Part shown: positions 15,006 through 22,960 of the stretch, piece after piece
How the letters are laid out: every line of letters starts with the position of its first letter
Position numbering within the stretch: position 1 is the first letter of the stretch
NCBI GenBank assembly: GCA_964547515.1
Contig: CAZJOA010000008.1
Span: 1-38,149 of the forward strand
Direction: 5' to 3'
Source: UBA11524 sp964547515
GTDB lineage: Bacteria; Bacillota; Clostridia; Christensenellales; Aristaeellaceae
Length of the DNA stretch: 38,149 bases
Position numbers and translations under genes: made by a program
The notes under the pieces: generated by a model
Told to the model about the DNA's origin: nothing
Databases searched by the model: none
The model's input: the letters and a program-made list of their open reading frames with translations, nothing else

Positions 15006-16778
15006 TCAGCCGTTGCCCCGATCCGTGATGTGCTGGACGGTAGGGCGATCGATGTGTTCGCCCCAGTCGCCGAAGGTGATCTTCCAGCCGTTCAGCGCGG
15101 TGGACGGGTCATCGGTGATGTAGATCTCCCAGCGGCAGTCCGTCTGGGTGGGGTCGCCCGTCAGGCTGACGCGATGCCACACGAGGGTGTAGTCCCCCAG
15201 CCTGGTCAGCGCGTCTTCACCCTGCTCCGCAAGGAGCTGATCGATGGCACGCTGGATGGCTTCCTCGGCGGACAGCTCGCCCTCATGGGGCATGCGGTAG
15301 CGGCTGGGGTCGTTCGTCATCAGCACCTCCTGCGGCCAGAAGCGCTGGTCCTTGCCGTACCGCTGCCTGAATTCGGTGTAGGTCATTGTCTGCGGGACGA
15401 TCTGCGCGTCCCATTCGGAGGACTCGGCGAACCACTTGTCCTGATCCGCCTCGGTCAGGGCGGTGAAGTCCTCGGCGTTCATCGCTTCCCTGTAGGCCAG
15501 AACGACGGCGCGGATGTCGCTGTCCGCCATGCCCGCCACTTGCATGCGCTGCACGGCACGCGTCAGTTTGGTGTACGCCGCATCGAAGGCACGGAAGTCC
15601 TCCGGCGTCCAGGCCGTGCGGGTGAACAGGCCGCCCTCGGTGACGGCATGCAGCTTGCTGGTCTCGTCATTCGTCACATGGGTGATGGCGGCGACATTGG
15701 TCGTGCCGGGCTCAAAGGAGACCATGTACAGCCCCAGCCGGCTGACGTATGTGAAGAGCAGGTCGCTGTTCCTGTCCAGATACCCGGCGGACATCATGTC
15801 CCATTCGAGGTTGTAGGCGAAGTGGATGCACACGTCGTCATAGCCGGTCTGCCAGTCGGGGAGGGTCGCGACATAGGCGTACTTTTGCAGCATCTCGGCG
15901 CTCAGGCCGGTGGCCGCCTCAAGCGCCTGCCATGCGGCTGCCACGCGGGGGATGTCGTTGCTCACGACGCGATCCAGCTCGCAGAACTGCAAGTCCAGAT
16001 GGGACTGCAAAAGCATCTCGTGCAGCTTGTCCTCGTTCCCCACGACTTCATAGCCATTTTCGGCCAGCAGCTTCGTCCAGTAGGCCTGGGTCTCCAGCGG
16101 CAGGCTGTAGAAGGACTGCTCGTCCAGGAGCGCCCGCCGATAGCGTTCATACACCACGTCGCAGCTGCCGCAGTCCCAGATGGTCTGCGCGCGATCCCAG
16201 AAACGGTTGGTGTACCAGTTGCAGTAGAGGATCTCGCGGGTCTCGGCGTTGATGTACACGCGGTATTCGCCGGTCGGGCCGTAGTCGGTGTAGTCCAGGT
16301 CGAGGTCCACATCCGTGCGGGAGCTGAAGTAGACCTTCCATTCGGAGGGGTCGTCGAATACCTGACCGTCCCAGCCGCGGGCGTAATAGGCCGGGTAGAC
16401 ACCCATGGCATCCAGCTCCTCGGCGGACGTGCCGTACTTGGCGATCACGGTCTCCCGGGCGATGGCGATGGCCTCGTCCATGGTGATCTCCGCCTGACTC
16501 TCATCGGACAGGTTCGGGATCTTGCCGGTGGTGTTCATGCGGTCAAAGCTCTGCTTCCATTTTTCCTCCACCGTCAGGCCGACGGCCAGCGCGGTGACGG
16601 ACAGCAGCATCAGCACGATAGCAACGATCATGCCTGTGGACAGCTTCTTCATGTGGGGCGCTTCCTTTCTGTGGGTCTGCGCAAGAATGCGCTGTGCCAG
16701 ATAGGGGTCGTCCTGCCGGGATGCCCCATGGGTGTCCACGGCGCGATGGATCTGTTCGCGGATGAGCTTCTCGTCCAT
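15006..16778 (-). CDS. Membrane-anchored extracytoplasmic protein partnered with an ECF sigma factor
   Basis: This is a 590-residue protein starting at ATG 16778, which overlaps the sigma factor stop codon (ATGA), with AAAGGAGGT just upstream. Residues 1 to about 42 are cytoplasmic and charged. A single membrane helix lies at about 47-67 (MIVAIVLMLLSVTALAVGL). The remaining roughly 520 residues would be outside the cell. The extracellular part carries segments resembling PepSY-type repeats, for example a MDEAIAIARETVIAKYG helix near the start and a second EEAIQRAIDQLLAEQG helix near the C-terminus, each followed by strand-rich sequence ending in an aromatic YxVYIN-type motif. Its position suggests that the short cytoplasmic tail binds or restrains the sigma factor, but no zinc-type anti-sigma motif (HxxxCxxC) is present, so this is inference. 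Confidence 0.7.
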   Translation of the reverse strand: MDEKLIREQIHRAVDTHGASRQDDPYLAQRILAQTHRKEAPHMKKLSTGMIVAIVLMLLSVTALAVGLTVEEKWKQSFDRMNTTGKIPNLSDESQAEITMDEAIAIARETVIAKYGTSAEELDAMGVYPAYYARGWDGQVFDDPSEWKVYFSSRTDVDLDLDYTDYGPTGEYRVYINAETREILYCNWYTNRFWDRAQTIWDCGSCDVVYERYRRALLDEQSFYSLPLETQAYWTKLLAENGYEVVGNEDKLHEMLLQSHLDLQFCELDRVVSNDIPRVAAAWQALEAATGLSAEMLQKYAYVATLPDWQTGYDDVCIHFAYNLEWDMMSAGYLDRNSDLLFTYVSRLGLYMVSFEPGTTNVAAITHVTNDETSKLHAVTEGGLFTRTAWTPEDFRAFDAAYTKLTRAVQRMQVAGMADSDIRAVVLAYREAMNAEDFTALTEADQDKWFAESSEWDAQIVPQTMTYTEFRQRYGKDQRFWPQEVLMTNDPSRYRMPHEGELSAEEAIQRAIDQLLAEQGEDALTRLGDYTLVWHRVSLTGDPTQTDCRWEIYITDDPSTALNGWKITFGDWGEHIDRPTVQHITDRGNG

Positions 16779-17323
16779 CAGACGGCACCTCCTTTGGCGG
16801 GGATGGGATCGGCATCGATGAGCAGGCGGAGCTTGTCGCGTGCCTGCCTGAGCCGTTTGGAAACGGTGGACGGCGCGGTATGGAGCACCTCCGCCACCTC
16901 CTGGATGTTCAAGTCCTGATAGTAGTAGAGGAGGATGACCTCCCTGTGCCTTTCGGGGAGCCGCCGGATGGCCTGAGCCAATGCGAGCGCGTCCTCGTCC
17001 TGGGGCGGGACGGACAGGCTGACGTCCTCCGGCGTGATGCGCTTTTCCGTGTGGCGGAACCACGCGCTCCGGTTCATGTCGCGGCAGGTGTTGATGGCGA
17101 TGGACATCAGCCAGGTACGCTCCGTGCTCTCGGAACGGAAGGTATCCATGTGCGTATACGCCTTGAGGAAGGTCTCCTGCACCGCATCCTCCGTGGCGGA
17201 GCGGTCACGCAGGTGGAGCATGCACATGCGCGCCAGTGCGGTCTGATATTGCGCGACCATGCGGGTGAATGCCTCGTCGATCTCGGCGGATCGGTCAGCT
17301 GCCGGGCCCTGGACAGCAGTCAA
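16778..17323 (-). CDS. ECF-type RNA polymerase sigma factor
   Basis: This is a 181-residue extracytoplasmic-function sigma factor. Region 2 spans about 24-92, with the ATEDAVQETFLKAY core-binding helix and TWLMSIAINTCRDMNR -10 recognition segment. Region 4 spans about 118-168, with LPERHREVILLYYY and the helix-turn-helix EVAEVLHTAPSTVSKRLRQAR. It starts at TTG 17323; AAAGGAGGCT at 17331-17340 fixes the start and TTG may keep its level low. It directs polymerase to a small set of envelope-stress promoters. A CGTCTTATAG segment on the minus strand upstream (around 17373-17383) could be an ECF -10 element and would allow autoregulation, but a matching -35 is not clear. Confidence 0.9.
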   Translation of the reverse strand: MTAVQGPAADRSAEIDEAFTRMVAQYQTALARMCMLHLRDRSATEDAVQETFLKAYTHMDTFRSESTERTWLMSIAINTCRDMNRSAWFRHTEKRITPEDVSLSVPPQDEDALALAQAIRRLPERHREVILLYYYQDLNIQEVAEVLHTAPSTVSKRLRQARDKLRLLIDADPIPAKGGAV

Positions 17324-17430
17324 GCGGTTCAGCCTCCTTTCATCGGGAATGGGCTTGCAAGTCCTTTCACACTATAAGACGATACAGAACGCCTGTTTTT
17401 TTCGTTTGGGAGAAATTTTCCACAGAGCGG

Positions 17431-17664
17431 TCAGCAAAATGATGAATTCCGCATTTCTTTCAGGTCGCGAATATCGTGCTCGGCCTCCGTCATGCGTCCT
17501 TCCAGGCGGAAGGTGCGTTCGATCACCTGATTATGACGGCTGACCTGCTTTTCCAGCTCGGACAGGCGGAACTGTGTCAGCCGGGACGACGCGATCACCC
17601 CGAAGCAGCTGCCCAGGAGGGTGCATACGCCGGAGATCAGCGCCACGAGGACGGCTTCACCCAT
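17431..17664 (-). CDS. XhlA-like small phage membrane protein
   Basis: This 77-residue protein has one N-terminal membrane helix (about 4-26) followed by a charged helical part with ELEKQVSRHNQVIERTFRLE, the pattern of XhlA/haemolysin-type proteins found in lysis cassettes of Gram-positive phages. In phages it works with a holin (XhlB) and an endolysin. Here no holin or complete endolysin is beside it. GGAGGTG precedes ATG 17664, and its start overlaps the end of the upstream gene by eight bases. It is the last gene of the phage-like module. Confidence 0.7.
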   Translation of the reverse strand: MGEAVLVALISGVCTLLGSCFGVIASSRLTQFRLSELEKQVSRHNQVIERTFRLEGRMTEAEHDIRDLKEMRNSSFC

Positions 17665-17938
17665 GGTGCATCACCTCCGCGGCAAGCTGGTGGAGCATGC
17701 GCCAGGTGGATTCGCCGACGATGCCGTCGCGGGTGAGGCCGTGTGTGGCCTGGAAGGAGCGGACGCATTCGAGGGTGACACGGTCGAAGCGCCCGTCGAT
17801 GGGCTGATCGTAGCCCAGAGCACGGAGCGCACGCTGAAGGGTCTTCACGTCGCTGTCATGGTCGCCGTGGCGGAGCGCCGCCGAAACGGTCGGCGGACAG
17901 GGCGGACGGCGTGCGGCCGGGGAAAGGGTCTGTGTCAT
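17657..17938 (-). CDS. Stand-alone peptidoglycan-binding domain protein
   Basis: This is a 93-residue protein. After an unstructured Pro-rich start, residues about 27-85 form one PG_binding_1 domain: DVKTLQRALRALGY, then DGRFDRVTLECVRSFQATHGL and DGIVGESTWRML. This domain normally targets an endolysin to the cell wall, but the catalytic domain is missing. It may be the remnant of a lysin or a wall-targeting adaptor. AAAGGAGG precedes ATG 17938. It sits in the lysis-cassette position, after the tail gene. Confidence 0.8.
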   Translation of the reverse strand: MTQTLSPAARRPPCPPTVSAALRHGDHDSDVKTLQRALRALGYDQPIDGRFDRVTLECVRSFQATHGLTRDGIVGESTWRMLHQLAAEVMHHG

Positions 17939-17953
17939 GGGAAACCTCCTTTA

Positions 17954-19381
17954 TCAAGCGTTCGGGTTTTCGATCACGGTCAGGGTGACGACGGAGCTCA
18001 CGCCGCAGCTTTCACCGTAGACCCCGTTGATGGGGTGGAGGATGAGCTTGTGTTCGCCCTGGGCGATGCTGCCCTGTGCGTCCCGGCGCAGATAGGGCAT
18101 CGCGCTGAAATGGCCGCTGCGCCAGGTGTCATCCGGCGGATACACGTCATCCACGCGCAGGTCGCTGATGCTGACACCGCTGTCCGGCGTGAAGGACACC
18201 TGCACATCCAGTACGGCCGGCCAGTCCTCCACGGTGAAGTAGTGCACCACCGGCGAGGGGATGGAGCCATGGGCGCGGTTCTTGTCCTCCACGGTGGCGA
18301 CCGTGCCGCCCTGGAGCTTGTCCGCCGTGACCTGACGCAGCAGCAGGTCGATCTCCGCCGAACCGCTCACCGGGTGCAGGCGGTTGGTCAGCGTCAGCGT
18401 CATGCAGCCCGGTGCACCGTAGACATCGTCATCGTCGATGGACACGATGCGCATGGTCAGGCAGCGCGCCAGCGTCGATACGCACAGGCGGCACATCGTC
18501 CCCAGGCGGAAGGCATCCAGCGCTTCGCCCGTGGCGCGGCTCAGGTCAGCCGCCCTGACCGTCACGGTCACATCGGGCACGGCATGCACCGCCAGATAGC
18601 GCTGTGCCACATCGCGCAGGGTCGCCGTGTCGTAGATGTGTTCGCTGCGGAGGGTGTGGCTGATGATCCCCCATTCGGACTGGGCGGCGGAGTCCAGATG
18701 ATCCGTGCCCAGCAGGGGCATGAGTGACAGGGGCTGATCCTCCGCCGTCACGCCGAAGGGGTAGACCCGCGTGCACAGGCGGCTGGCATCCTGCACATAG
18801 CGGACATCGTGGACATTCCGGCTCAGCCGCCCCTCGCAGGCCACATCGTCCGACAATGCGCGGAGGTGGAGCACCCACGGGCGGACGCTCTGATCGAAGG
18901 CGAGCGCATAGCCCTCCGGCAGCAGGGACAGCAGCTGACGCAGCGCGGTGAGCAGGTCGGTGTAGTCCGTGGCGAGGAGGACGGTCATGCTGTCGGGCGT
19001 GTCCACATCGCCCAGCGACCAGAGCGGCACAGTCTGCCGCGCCAGCAGCTGGGAAAGCGCCTGACGCACCGTCCCGGTGACGGACAGCGGCGCGGTGGTG
19101 CTGTCCGCCAGGGTGGAGAGGGTGTGCGTCAGGCGGAGAATGCGCGTGCCGTCGGCGGATTCGTCGGTGGCGGACACGCGGAAGATGCCTGCACTGCCCT
19201 GCACGTCGTACATTTCGATCAGATCCCGCGGCGCGATGGGCGGTGCGTCCGGCGCAAGACGCAATTCCGCCTCGCTGAGGTCGAACAGCTTCCTGTGCAG
19301 CGCGGCGGACAGCGGCGCAAGGCGCGTCCGTTCCCGGCATTGTGCGTCCAGCAGACGCGGCATGCGGATGCTCACAGCCAT
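17954..19381 (-). CDS. Phage tail-hub protein, Tal-like
   Basis: This 475-residue protein resembles the N-terminal hub part of siphophage tail-associated lysin/prophage tail proteins. Early segments (DLIEMYDVQGSAGIFRV and LRLTHTLSTLADS) match the hub domain that detects cell contact at the tail tip. The C-terminal third is beta-rich and may bind the surface or other baseplate parts. No signal peptide or obvious peptidase motif is seen. ATG 19381 has GAGGGGG nearby and overlaps the upstream gene by ten bases. Its position after the distal tail protein is the usual one. Confidence 0.7.
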   Translation of the reverse strand: MAVSIRMPRLLDAQCRERTRLAPLSAALHRKLFDLSEAELRLAPDAPPIAPRDLIEMYDVQGSAGIFRVSATDESADGTRILRLTHTLSTLADSTTAPLSVTGTVRQALSQLLARQTVPLWSLGDVDTPDSMTVLLATDYTDLLTALRQLLSLLPEGYALAFDQSVRPWVLHLRALSDDVACEGRLSRNVHDVRYVQDASRLCTRVYPFGVTAEDQPLSLMPLLGTDHLDSAAQSEWGIISHTLRSEHIYDTATLRDVAQRYLAVHAVPDVTVTVRAADLSRATGEALDAFRLGTMCRLCVSTLARCLTMRIVSIDDDDVYGAPGCMTLTLTNRLHPVSGSAEIDLLLRQVTADKLQGGTVATVEDKNRAHGSIPSPVVHYFTVEDWPAVLDVQVSFTPDSGVSISDLRVDDVYPPDDTWRSGHFSAMPYLRRDAQGSIAQGEHKLILHPINGVYGESCGVSSVVTLTVIENPNA

Positions 19382-20490
19382 CGCCCCCTCATGGTGAATT
19401 TCGCTGACACCGGCTGATCCGCGCTGACGGACAGCGGGTTCGTCTGCCCGCAGACCGCCAGGAGCAGGTCATCGCTGATGGCTGTACGCTTGTCCAGCAC
19501 ACTGTCCTCGCCGACCCGCGCAGTCAGCAGACCGTCCGACACGGTCAGGGAAAGCGTCGCCCCCGCCGGGACGGTCAGCCCGGAGAAGGTCATCTGCGTG
19601 TACCCACAGGCGACGGACACATTCGTCATGGCGGCATCGCCCGTGTTGGTGATGGCGGCGGACACCGGCGCGTCACCCGTGTCACCGGGGGCATTCAGCG
19701 TGCCCGTGCCCGTGACGGTGACGCTGACGGGCGTGGCGGACTCCCACCAGGGCGCGTCGCAGGCGGTGAGGGTTAGGCAGAGCTGTTCCGTCCAGTCCAC
19801 GGCGGACACGGCGGACAATGCGGCACGGTCGATGCGCAGCCTTTGCCCCGGACGGGTGGACAAAAGGAGCATGCCGCCCGCATCCGCCCAGGCGGATGCT
19901 GCCCGGAGCGCTTCCTCCCGCCGGACACTGTCCGGCGACGTCAGCGCCATGCCGATGCGCACGCTCAGACTCTCGCGCTGGTGCAGGAGGGTGCGCGTCC
20001 CGCCGCCAATGCGGGGAAGCGACAATGTGTGCATGTGCGGCGCGTCCTCGTGCACGTCCAGGATGTGCAGCACGTCCGCCGCGTCCGACAGGGAAGCGCC
20101 GTCCAGCGTGCAGGTGACGGGAGCGTTCAGGGGGATGCACCCCAGGGTGAAGGTGCGCTTCAGGGCGATGGCCGCCTTGCTGTGGGTGGCGGGGATGCCG
20201 CCGGTGGGACGCAGGGTGATGATGTGCTCCGGCAGGGACAGGCAGAGTCCGCGGTCGGGCAGGAGCACGGACAGCTCGTCCCCCAGACGGAGACGATCCG
20301 CGTTGGCGCTCGCCCCGGCGCACCATAGCGTCAGGGTGAGCTTGCCGGACAGACCGGACGCGGCGGGGGACTCGATGTCCGCCGCCAGATAGGGCAGACC
20401 AGCCCCATCCGGGATGCAGTCCGATAGAAAAACCGGGATGCCCAGCGGCATCAGCCGGACTTGAAGTGCCTCATACAGCGCCTTCAGCAT
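19372..20490 (-). CDS. Fusion of tail-completion-like domain and distal tail (Dit-like) protein
   Basis: This 372-residue protein appears to join two phage proteins that are normally separate. Residues 1 to about 118 look like a minor capsid/tail-completion protein (LYEALQVRLMPLGIPVFLSD, then a GLPYLAADIE strand and TLTLWCAG strand). From about 120 to 372 the sequence looks like a Sipho_tail/Dit protein, with LPRIGGGTRTLLHQRESLSVRIGM, a DAPWWES bend typical of this family, and a C-terminal galectin-like beta domain ending in FTMRGRW. In siphophages, the genes for the major tail protein, its chaperones and the tape measure lie between these two, so the fusion marks the place where about five genes are missing. 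The frame is open throughout. Domain names are by pattern and should be treated as probable. Confidence 0.6.
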   Translation of the reverse strand: MLKALYEALQVRLMPLGIPVFLSDCIPDGAGLPYLAADIESPAASGLSGKLTLTLWCAGASANADRLRLGDELSVLLPDRGLCLSLPEHIITLRPTGGIPATHSKAAIALKRTFTLGCIPLNAPVTCTLDGASLSDAADVLHILDVHEDAPHMHTLSLPRIGGGTRTLLHQRESLSVRIGMALTSPDSVRREEALRAASAWADAGGMLLLSTRPGQRLRIDRAALSAVSAVDWTEQLCLTLTACDAPWWESATPVSVTVTGTGTLNAPGDTGDAPVSAAITNTGDAAMTNVSVACGYTQMTFSGLTVPAGATLSLTVSDGLLTARVGEDSVLDKRTAISDDLLLAVCGQTNPLSVSADQPVSAKFTMRGRWL

Positions 20491-20828
20491 GGGATCACCG
20501 CCCTTTCGGCATTGACCTGTGCAAAGCGTAGGCCGGAGAAGGCCGGGGCACGGCGATCACCGGAGCGTCCGGTGACGCGGAAGAGCGCACCGTCCCTTTC
20601 GCGGCGGACATGGTCGCCGGGGGAGAGGGTCACGTCGAATTCGTGCAGGAGCACCAGGGCTTCGGCGGTGGCGGACTGTCCCGCGACGGTGACCTCCGCC
20701 TCGGCGGTCAGGCTCATCACGCCCCGGAAGGGCATTACCGGGTCGAAGGCGACATGCTCGCCGCCCATTTCGTCGCGGACGGAAACGCGTTCCAGCAGGG
20801 TGAAGGGCTCGAACCAGCGCTCGATCAT
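20484..20828 (-). CDS. Phage head-closure (head-tail joining) protein
   Basis: This is a 114-residue beta-rich protein in the position of the head-closure protein. It starts at ATG 20828, which overlaps the upstream stop codon (ATGA), with GGAGGTG about 8 bases before it; a longer in-frame start at 21038 would overlap the connector gene by 200 bases and is rejected. The pattern FTLLERVSVRDEMGG at the N-terminus and a LSPGDHVRRERDGALFRVTG segment are typical of SPP1 gp16/gp6-like head completion proteins. It probably caps the portal-connector channel. Confidence 0.65.
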   Translation of the reverse strand: MIERWFEPFTLLERVSVRDEMGGEHVAFDPVMPFRGVMSLTAEAEVTVAGQSATAEALVLLHEFDVTLSPGDHVRRERDGALFRVTGRSGDRRAPAFSGLRFAQVNAERAVIPC

Positions 20829-21253
20829 GCATTCACCTCCGGGTACATGCGGCGATAGGGGGACAGGTCGACGGCAAAGGCGGACTGCCAGGACAGCGCC
20901 TGACGGGTGACGCTGTACGCGCCCAGCTTCTCGCCGGTGACGGACGCATCGGGGTTGGCAGCCGCCCAATGGGCGATGTCGTCGCACAGGCGCAGGAAAT
21001 CCGCCGGTGGGTCGAGCAGGCAGACGACACCGTCCCATGAGCAGTCCGCCGCACCGGGGATGCCGCCGTTCTCGTCCAGGCGGAACACGCCGCAGGGTGC
21101 ACCGGGCGCGGCGCAGACGGCGATCCAGTCGCCGGGGGACAGCTCATCGGCGGGGGTCAGCGTGCCGTCCAGGTGGGACCAGCACTTCTCCAGGGATTTG
21201 CGGATGAAATGGTTGCGGACATGCCGCATCACATCGGATACGTTGACGGTCAT
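20825..21253 (-). CDS. Phage head-tail connector protein
   Basis: This 142-residue protein starts at ATG 21253 with AAGGAGG upstream. The N-terminal helix (VMRHVRNHFIRK), a middle CVFRLDENG-like strand region and the C-terminal GAYSVTRQALSWQSAFAVDLSPYRRMY segment follow the pattern of gp6/gp15-like connectors, in which the SWQ/YRRM tail binds the portal ring. It lies directly downstream of the major capsid gene, the usual place. Confidence 0.7.
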   Translation of the reverse strand: MTVNVSDVMRHVRNHFIRKSLEKCWSHLDGTLTPADELSPGDWIAVCAAPGAPCGVFRLDENGGIPGAADCSWDGVVCLLDPPADFLRLCDDIAHWAAANPDASVTGEKLGAYSVTRQALSWQSAFAVDLSPYRRMYPEVNA

Positions 21254-21286
21254 GCAGGCTTCCTCCTTGTCAGCAGATGGAATATG

Positions 21287-21326
21287 AAAAAAGGGCTGCA
21301 TGCGCCCGTTGAGAGACACATGCAGC
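21287..21326 (-). terminator. Intrinsic terminator after the major capsid gene
   Basis: On the minus strand GCTGCATG (complement of 21319-21326) pairs with CATGCAGC (complement of 21295-21302) and is followed by six T (complement of 21287-21292). It lies right after the capsid stop codon and inside the operon, so partial read-through would make capsid mRNA more abundant than connector and tail mRNA. Confidence 0.75.
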
Positions 21327-21334
21327 GAGTCGGT

Positions 21335-22147
21335 TTAGGCGGTGATGGTGCACACGCACACCGCGTTGGGGAGGATGACCTTCGCTCCGGAGAGGCTCAG
21401 GCCCTTGAGGCCGTCGCAGAAGCCCTTTTCGGGGCGATAGGCCTCGACGCTGGAGATCTGGTTGGCGAAGGTGACGGCATCGGGGATGAGGGCGACGATC
21501 TCATTGGTCAGATCCTGGCTGATGTAGATGTCGAAGCCCGCGGCGCGCGCCACCGCACCGTTCTCCAGACGGGCATCGGCACTGGCCGAACCGGTGACGA
21601 AGCGGCTGTCCAGCAGGAGGGTGGATTCCAGGCTGGGGGGCAGCACCAGCTTGCGCTGGAAACGCGGGACGCTCTTGCTGTCCAGCTGATTCTTGATCTC
21701 CAGCAGCAGCGCGTACAGGCCGCCCTTGTCCTCCGTGGGGATGGACTTGGTCAGCTTCACGCCCGCGCCCTTGCGGATGGTCTCCAGGATGAACGCCTCC
21801 GCGTCCTCGGCGAGGGCATAGGCGGCATTGCGCATGGCGGCCTCCATCAGCTCGGCACGCGCCTGGGCGGTGTCCACATCGTTGATGAAGAAATTGTAGT
21901 AGGTGCCGTGGTCGATGGTCATGACGGTGTCCGTGCCGGAGAGCTGCTCGGGGTCTTCGATGTCCGCCGTGGGGGTGTATTCCTTCACGGTGATGTCGTT
22001 GAGCATGTTGATGTGGACGGTGTCGCCCCACTGGGCGATGTCGCCCTCATAGTTGCGGTTGCACAGGTTGCCGAAGACCAGCGCCTTGTGCAGGCTCTCC
22101 TGGAGACGGGCGGACCAGACCTGGGGGATGAAACTGGTGATAGCCAT
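21335..22147 (-). CDS. Phage major capsid protein, P22 coat family
   Basis: This 270-residue protein carries the features of the P22-type coat family in Gram-positive phages: an N-terminal SFIPQVWSARLQESLHKALVFGNLCNR segment (split here: SFIPQVWSARLQ and ESLHKALVFGN), a GDTVHIN strand, and TYYNFFINDVDTAQAR before the A-domain helix. It forms the icosahedral shell with the HK97 fold. ATG 22147 has AAAAGGAG about 11 bases upstream; an in-frame GTG at 22159 is less likely. The length is a little below the common 280-330 residues but no part seems missing. A terminator follows at once. Confidence 0.85.
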   Translation of the reverse strand: MAITSFIPQVWSARLQESLHKALVFGNLCNRNYEGDIAQWGDTVHINMLNDITVKEYTPTADIEDPEQLSGTDTVMTIDHGTYYNFFINDVDTAQARAELMEAAMRNAAYALAEDAEAFILETIRKGAGVKLTKSIPTEDKGGLYALLLEIKNQLDSKSVPRFQRKLVLPPSLESTLLLDSRFVTGSASADARLENGAVARAAGFDIYISQDLTNEIVALIPDAVTFANQISSVEAYRPEKGFCDGLKGLSLSGAKVILPNAVCVCTITA

Positions 22148-22173
22148 ATTGTGATGCACTCCTTTTTGTCATT

Positions 22174-22755
22174 TCAGACGGAGCGAAGTGCCTTCTGCAC
22201 CGCGCTCCAGCTACGGTTGATGTCCGCGGGGGACATGCGCTGCACATCCGCGCGGGTCAGCGTGCCGCCGAGGTTGATCGGCGGGCTGACACGGGTGACG
22301 GGGATGGGGGACTTGGTGGCAAAGACCGCGCCGTACTTCGCGCGGACGGGCTGCAAAGCGTCCGCCGCATCCTTGAGGGCATCGCCGTCCCAGGCATCCT
22401 CGGGCAGGACGATCGCGTCCAGCAGCAGCGGGATCGTCTGCGCGTTTGCGCCCTGGTCGGTCAGTGCCTCAGCCAATGCGGAACGCCGCGCTGTCTTGCG
22501 GCGCTCCTCCCTCGCCTGCGCCTGATAGCGCTCCAATGCCTCGCGGGCCTGTGCGGCTTCTTCGGCATGGGTCTGCGCCAGCGTGCGGTATTCCTCCCGC
22601 TCTCGCTGGACGGCATCGAATTGCTCTTTTTCGGCGCGCGCTGCGTCACGCTCCTCCCGCAGGGAATCGACGGTCTCCACGTGGGCGGCGATGACGCGCT
22701 CGATGGCGGTATCGTTCAGCTCCAGTTCCTTGAGGAGCTTGCGAGTCAGGGACAT
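22174..22755 (-). CDS. Phage scaffolding protein
   Basis: This 193-residue protein is a long, highly charged coiled coil at residues about 20-95 (Glu/Arg/Ala-rich), followed by an ALTDQGANAQTIPLLLDAIV segment and an IPVTRVSPPINLGG tail. The pattern and its place just before the major capsid gene identify a DUF4355/GP20-type scaffold, which guides capsid assembly and then leaves the head. AGGAGG precedes ATG 22755. The C-terminal end would bind the coat protein. Confidence 0.8.
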   Translation of the reverse strand: MSLTRKLLKELELNDTAIERVIAAHVETVDSLREERDAARAEKEQFDAVQREREEYRTLAQTHAEEAAQAREALERYQAQAREERRKTARRSALAEALTDQGANAQTIPLLLDAIVLPEDAWDGDALKDAADALQPVRAKYGAVFATKSPIPVTRVSPPINLGGTLTRADVQRMSPADINRSWSAVQKALRSV

Positions 22756-22795
22756 GATATTCCTCCTGTTTCATAGGGGTCGGGTGGTTGGGAAT

Positions 22796-22957
22796 TAGGA
22801 ATTATGAATTAGGAATTAGGAATGTAGAGTGTGGATGCTGTGGTTTCGGGCGACGCGAAAAGCCCCCCTGCGTGCAAGGGAGGGCTTTCGGAGTCGTCTT
22901 TTTCAGATGGGGGGATTGGGAATTGGGAATTATGAATTATGAATGCAGAATGTGGAT
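22796..22957. repeat. Imperfect direct repeats flanking a hairpin between portal and scaffold genes
   Basis: Two AT-rich copies built of GGAATTA/ATGAATTA units and ending in AATGnAGAnTGTGGAT lie at about 22790-22835 and 22915-22958. Between them, CGAAAAGCCCCCCT (22856-22869) and AGGGAGGGCTTTCG (22877-22890) form a hairpin. The AT-rich repeats stand out against the GC-rich module. The arrangement resembles a small REP/MITE-like element inserted between two phage genes; the hairpin could also act as a weak terminator on the minus strand. Confidence 0.6.
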
Positions 22958-22960
22958 TCC

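Noticed and set aside
15030..16919. A 629-codon plus-strand frame opposite the sigma partner gene
   Set aside because: Low-complexity Gly/Val/Arg-rich translation and no membrane helix or motif; the minus-strand gene has a start, site and helix.
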